From the NCBI GenBank assembly GCA_000934455.1, contig KN885621.1, positions 1,354-24,470 on the forward strand: a stretch of DNA of 23,117 bases, given 5' to 3'. The stretch is from Apostichopus parvimensis (taxonomy: Eukaryota; Echinodermata; Holothuroidea; Aspidochirotida; Stichopodidae). The notes under the pieces are model-generated. The model did not search any database. It saw only the letters and a list, made by a program, of their open reading frames with translations, and was not told the DNA's origin. How positions within the stretch are numbered: the first letter of the stretch is position 1; every line of letters begins with the position of its first letter. Shown here one piece after another: positions 20,483 through 23,117 of this stretch. The translations under genes and the position numbers were made by a program.

Positions 20483-20911
20483 TTTGTGATAGAGGTGCAT
20501 GGCGTGCTTGAACTGCCTGAGAATAGGGTTCCAGGGCCATTTCAAGTTTCGCCGAGACCTTACTGCATCGGTGGCAGATCTTTCTAGGTATTAATGTAAA
20601 TGAAACACAAATATTACTATATATCTTACAGAGTTCTTTTTGAAGAATGACTGTTCCAACCAGATAAGAGAATATTGAAGCTTTATATACGTTAAGGAGA
20701 TATCTTAGTTTGCAAGTCGTCTTTCGGAGCTGTCACTCTTGGAATTTGTGATGTCACATTTCATCAAGATCTGATAACGTTGTTTTTTTATTTTTTATTT
20801 CAAGGTATATCAAATATTAACATTGTTGACACTGAAACCAATGTCTCTCATTAGGTCACTTTAACAGCTCCTATATTTTAGATTATCATATACAAAACCC
20901 ATCTCCATTAC

Positions 20912-20932
20912 GGGGTGGGGGGGGGAGGGGGG
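20912..20932 (+). repeat. G-quadruplex-prone tract
   Basis: GGGGTGGGGGGGGGAGGGGGG, directly followed by AAACG. It has enough G for four runs of three or more. Confidence 0.7.
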
Positions 20933-21157
20933 AAACGTTGTGCATGGCTCGATGATGTCATATTTAGACTTGATCAAGTCTTTTCTCCTGATATGTGAAT
21001 GAACATTAAATCTGTGATTTCTCCCAAATGGGATAAGATTCATCACATTTAGGTGTTTTGAGAAGTTGTTCTGAAGTCGGTCTTCTTTATATAGTGTACG
21101 GGAACATCAATCCAATCAACTATTGGCATGTTTTTCGAAGTATGTGCACTTAGTCTA

Positions 21158-21173
21158 TTAGCCTATAGGCTAA
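21158..21173. repeat. Perfect 16-bp palindrome
   Basis: TTAGCCTATAGGCTAA is its own reverse complement. Related TAGCCTATA/TAGGCCTA words recur through the window (7021-7190, 8461-8480), so it may be a compositional habit of this genome rather than a binding site. Confidence 0.7.
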
Positions 21174-21888
21174 AGTCTCACTCGCTGTATGTGACTATGT
21201 CTGGAAGTTAAGTACAAATTATGGTTCATTGATGAAATGGTGTTTCTGGATGAAACTATGTGGGTGGTCCATTAACTTGCTGCTCTCATTAACATACAGA
21301 CTAATTACTTGAGAGTATATTCTGACCTCTTTCCGAGACCTAGACTAGATTAAAGGAATGTTCCGTTGGTTGAAGTTGATCGGATTATAAAATTGTTGTA
21401 TAAAATAGATCAAAACAACATCCTCATAACATTTTTCTTTTCTGCCGAAGTTATGAATTTTGTTCAAATTTGGTGGTGTTTGGTAAATGCATCTGGCAAC
21501 AGTAATGTAATGATGTTATCACGGCAATTCAACTGAAAATGGTTTGTTTTTCTTTATGATATTTAAACTCACTTATTCACAGAGGAAAATAATATTTCTG
21601 CCAAAAAAAGGTTGACGTTTGATGAAATTCCAAAATATAAAGAGCCTCCGTAGCATAAGAAGTCATTCCTTTCCGATTGTATCAAGTCCCAAGGAGAAAA
21701 CAACAAGAAGATTATGATACGAAAGTATAAAGCTTTGGAAAACAAAACAATTGCAGTTATAACATCACAGAATACTTACTGTGATCCACTCAAAGGAAGA
21801 ACTGTAGTTTTATCCAGGTTCATCATTAAAAAAGAACAACATATCGTGAGGTAGGGGCAACATCTGGGAATGGGGTTTTTCAACTAAC
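21174..21888. other. Noncoding stretch
   Basis: No gene seen. No frame over 60 codons is convincing before the minisatellite starts. Confidence 0.5.
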
Positions 21889-22305
21889 AGTGTGGAATCT
21901 TTGTTTCTTTTCCACACATATATTAGTGTGGAATATGTGTTTCTTTTCCATACATATAAGTGTGGAATATGTCCTTCTTTCCCATACATATACGTGTAGA
22001 ATATTTGTTTCTTTTTCCATACATATAAGTGTGGAAAATGTGTCTTTTCCATACATATAAGTGTGGAATATTTGTTAATTTTCCATACATATAACTTAAG
22101 TGTGTAATATGTGCTTCTTTTCCATACATATAAGTGTGGAATATTTGTTTCTTTTTCATACATATAAGTGTGGAATATGTGTTCTTTCCATACATATAAG
22201 TGTGGAATATTTGTTTCTTTTCCATACATATAAGTGTGGAATATTTGTTTCTTTTCCATACATATAAGTGTGGAATATTTGCTTCTTTTCCATACATATA
22301 AGTGT
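21889..22305. repeat. 34-bp minisatellite, about 12 units
   Basis: Each unit starts AGTGTGGAATAT(T/G)TG, continues with a T-rich TTTCTTTTCC core and ends CATACATATA. Units vary by one or two bases in the core, and one has an inserted ACTTA (near 22092). As in the 14 kb array, the minus strand is stop-free and the period is not a multiple of three, so every minus frame cycles through a 34-residue peptide (YMYGKE, HLYVWKR and STLICMEK are the same DNA in three phases). The 201-, 124- and 139-codon minus frames here are products of that. Confidence 0.95.
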
Positions 22306-22324
22306 GTATATATATATATATATA
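22306..22324. repeat. TA microsatellite joining two arrays
   Basis: About nine TA units lie directly between the 34-bp array and the CGAA array. It may have grown from the TATA end of the 34-bp unit. Confidence 0.85.
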
Positions 22325-22396
22325 CGAACGAACGAACGAACGAACGAACGAACGAACGAACGAACGAACGAACGAACGAACGAACGAACGAACGAA
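22325..22396. repeat. CGAA tetranucleotide microsatellite, about 18 units
   Basis: Uninterrupted CGAA units. The minus strand encodes a Ser-Phe-Val-Arg cycle, extending the artefactual frames of the neighbouring minisatellite. An unbroken array of CpG-containing units suggests it is young or unmethylated. Confidence 0.95.
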
Positions 22397-22494
22397 TAAA
22401 TGAACAAACGATCAAATGTATGAATAAATGAAGGAATAAATGAAGGAATAAATAAATGAATACATAAATGAATGAACGAATGAATGAATGAATG
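22397..22494. repeat. Degenerate GAAT/AAAT tetranucleotide tail
   Basis: Imperfect 4-bp periodicity (TGAA, TAAA, GGAA, ATGA) continues from the CGAA array. Many units look like CGAA with C changed to T (TGAA), the change expected from CpG deamination. Confidence 0.85.
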
Positions 22495-23117
22495 CCAAAA
22501 ATATATTTTGATTTTATACTTTGAACAGTGTATCAAACCAGATAGCCTATATCGATGGATAATTATGAATTTCATTGAAACTTTGTTTATTACTTATCGT
22601 TTGATACAATTATATGTTTGGGAAAGCATCAATTAATCAGTGCATGCAAATGTGACTATAGGGTTTAAAATGACATGTCAAAATCCTAAACCTCCCAAAT
22701 CCACTCCTCTCCTATACCCTCCCCAATCTTACCCTTCCCAAAAATATATTTGTAGAGGTCCTTACATTGCAGATGATTTTCATATTTAGCATACATCTCC
22801 TTACGTGCACCACCTCAACAGACATATACCACTAAAAATAAGTTTCCATCGTGTAGGTTTAAATATCTTTCCTTACTGAATAAGATGTAGGATTACATAT
22901 TGGGGCTGCAGCCTTAAATAATTTTGAACGCGGGCGTGGCGCCGCCACGTGTATCAATTTGAACACTGCTGATGAAAACATGCATGCATCGACATGTATT
23001 TACAGAGGGAGCGAGAATACCCAAAAGAACAGCGGCAAGTTCCCAGCATAGACAATACGTAGACAGGTATATAGAACTATTCACATAAAGAGACTCGACA
23101 GAGGTCTACAATGACAG
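22495..23117. other. Right-end noncoding stretch
   Basis: Mostly AT-rich with a C-rich patch near 22690-22740. No gene is recognised. Possible exon-like signals near the end are described under the E-box entry. Confidence 0.45.
22929..23066 (+). promoter_or_regulatory. GC-rich palindrome with E-box and exon-like segment
   Basis: CGTGGCG C CGCCACG (22935-22949) is a perfect 7-bp inverted repeat around one base, overlapping a CACGTG E-box at 22946-22951, inside AT-rich DNA. Downstream TTTACAG (ending 23005) and ACAG/GTATAT (23066/23067) would bracket a 61-nt exon. One frame stays open through it, from an ATG near 22972, encoding a short Arg/Ser-rich peptide of under 40 residues. The evidence is signal-level only. 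Confidence 0.18.

Larger units (their letters stand above)
18587..21157. other. Noncoding stretch with scattered motifs
   Basis: The 120-codon frame at 18594-18956 and its overlapping 67-codon frame have no recognisable domain and are low-complexity in composition. The stretch holds the G-rich tracts, CA repeat, TAAT-motif cluster and Z-DNA-prone tract listed separately. No exon with both splice sites and a conserved frame was found. Confidence 0.4.

Noticed and set aside
9375-21365. Several TTAAAGG words (near 9375, 19527, 21352) that could mark TTAA-type transposon ends
   Set aside because: Expected several times by chance in AT-rich DNA of this length; no matching inverted ends were found.
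21810-22575. Minus-strand frames of 124-201 codons with YMYGKE-like and SFVR repeats
   Set aside because: Products of the 34-bp minisatellite and CGAA microsatellite, open in all three frames.
1-23117. Frequent TACTGTA/TGTACTG words across the window
   Set aside because: They look enriched by eye, but no count against a background model was possible and they show no spacing pattern.

Overview
This window reads as metazoan nuclear DNA, most likely from a marine invertebrate; an echinoderm or similar deuterostome is plausible but not proven. It is AT-rich, with long homopolymer and G/C tracts, abundant tandem repeats, an assembly gap, eukaryotic TATA/GC-box and GT-splice-donor signals, and no bacterial-style gene packing. 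No stretch can be recognised as a known protein-coding gene. The longest open frames without N are by-products of tandem repeats or low-complexity DNA.

Layout. About 1-7430 is strongly CpG-depleted (by eye only 3 CpG in 4801-5400), as expected of germline-methylated DNA. It carries a possible polyadenylation site at the left edge, a cluster of short hammerhead-like repeats (1376-1612), a 10-bp tandem array (3101-3164) and a local CpG- and GC-box-bearing promoter/first-exon candidate (3364-3531). At about 7430 CpG density rises sharply. A minus-strand TATA candidate (7584-7590) and a plus-strand TATA/start/donor candidate (8373-8452) lie just beyond this step.

From 10.7 to 12.2 kb, two direct copies of a repeat end flank a 620-base run of N. 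The right copy continues into a nearly perfect inverted repeat with about 64-bp arms. Each arm carries a motif matching most of a minimal hammerhead ribozyme core. The same family forms the 1.4 kb cluster in decayed form, so three loci in the window belong to one element family. A Penelope-like or related hammerhead-bearing retroelement is the leading hypothesis.

From 14.2 to 15.2 kb there is a 20-bp minisatellite (about 48 units), and from 21.9 to 22.3 kb a 34-bp minisatellite (about 12 units) fused to TA and CGAA microsatellites. In both arrays the unit length is not a multiple of three and the minus-strand unit has no stop codon, so all three minus frames stay open and give long repetitive pseudo-proteins. 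The rest (15.3-21.8 kb and 22.5-23.1 kb) is unannotated noncoding DNA with G-quadruplex-prone tracts, short perfect palindromes, a Z-DNA-prone tract and a possible cluster of homeodomain-type motifs near 19.4 kb.
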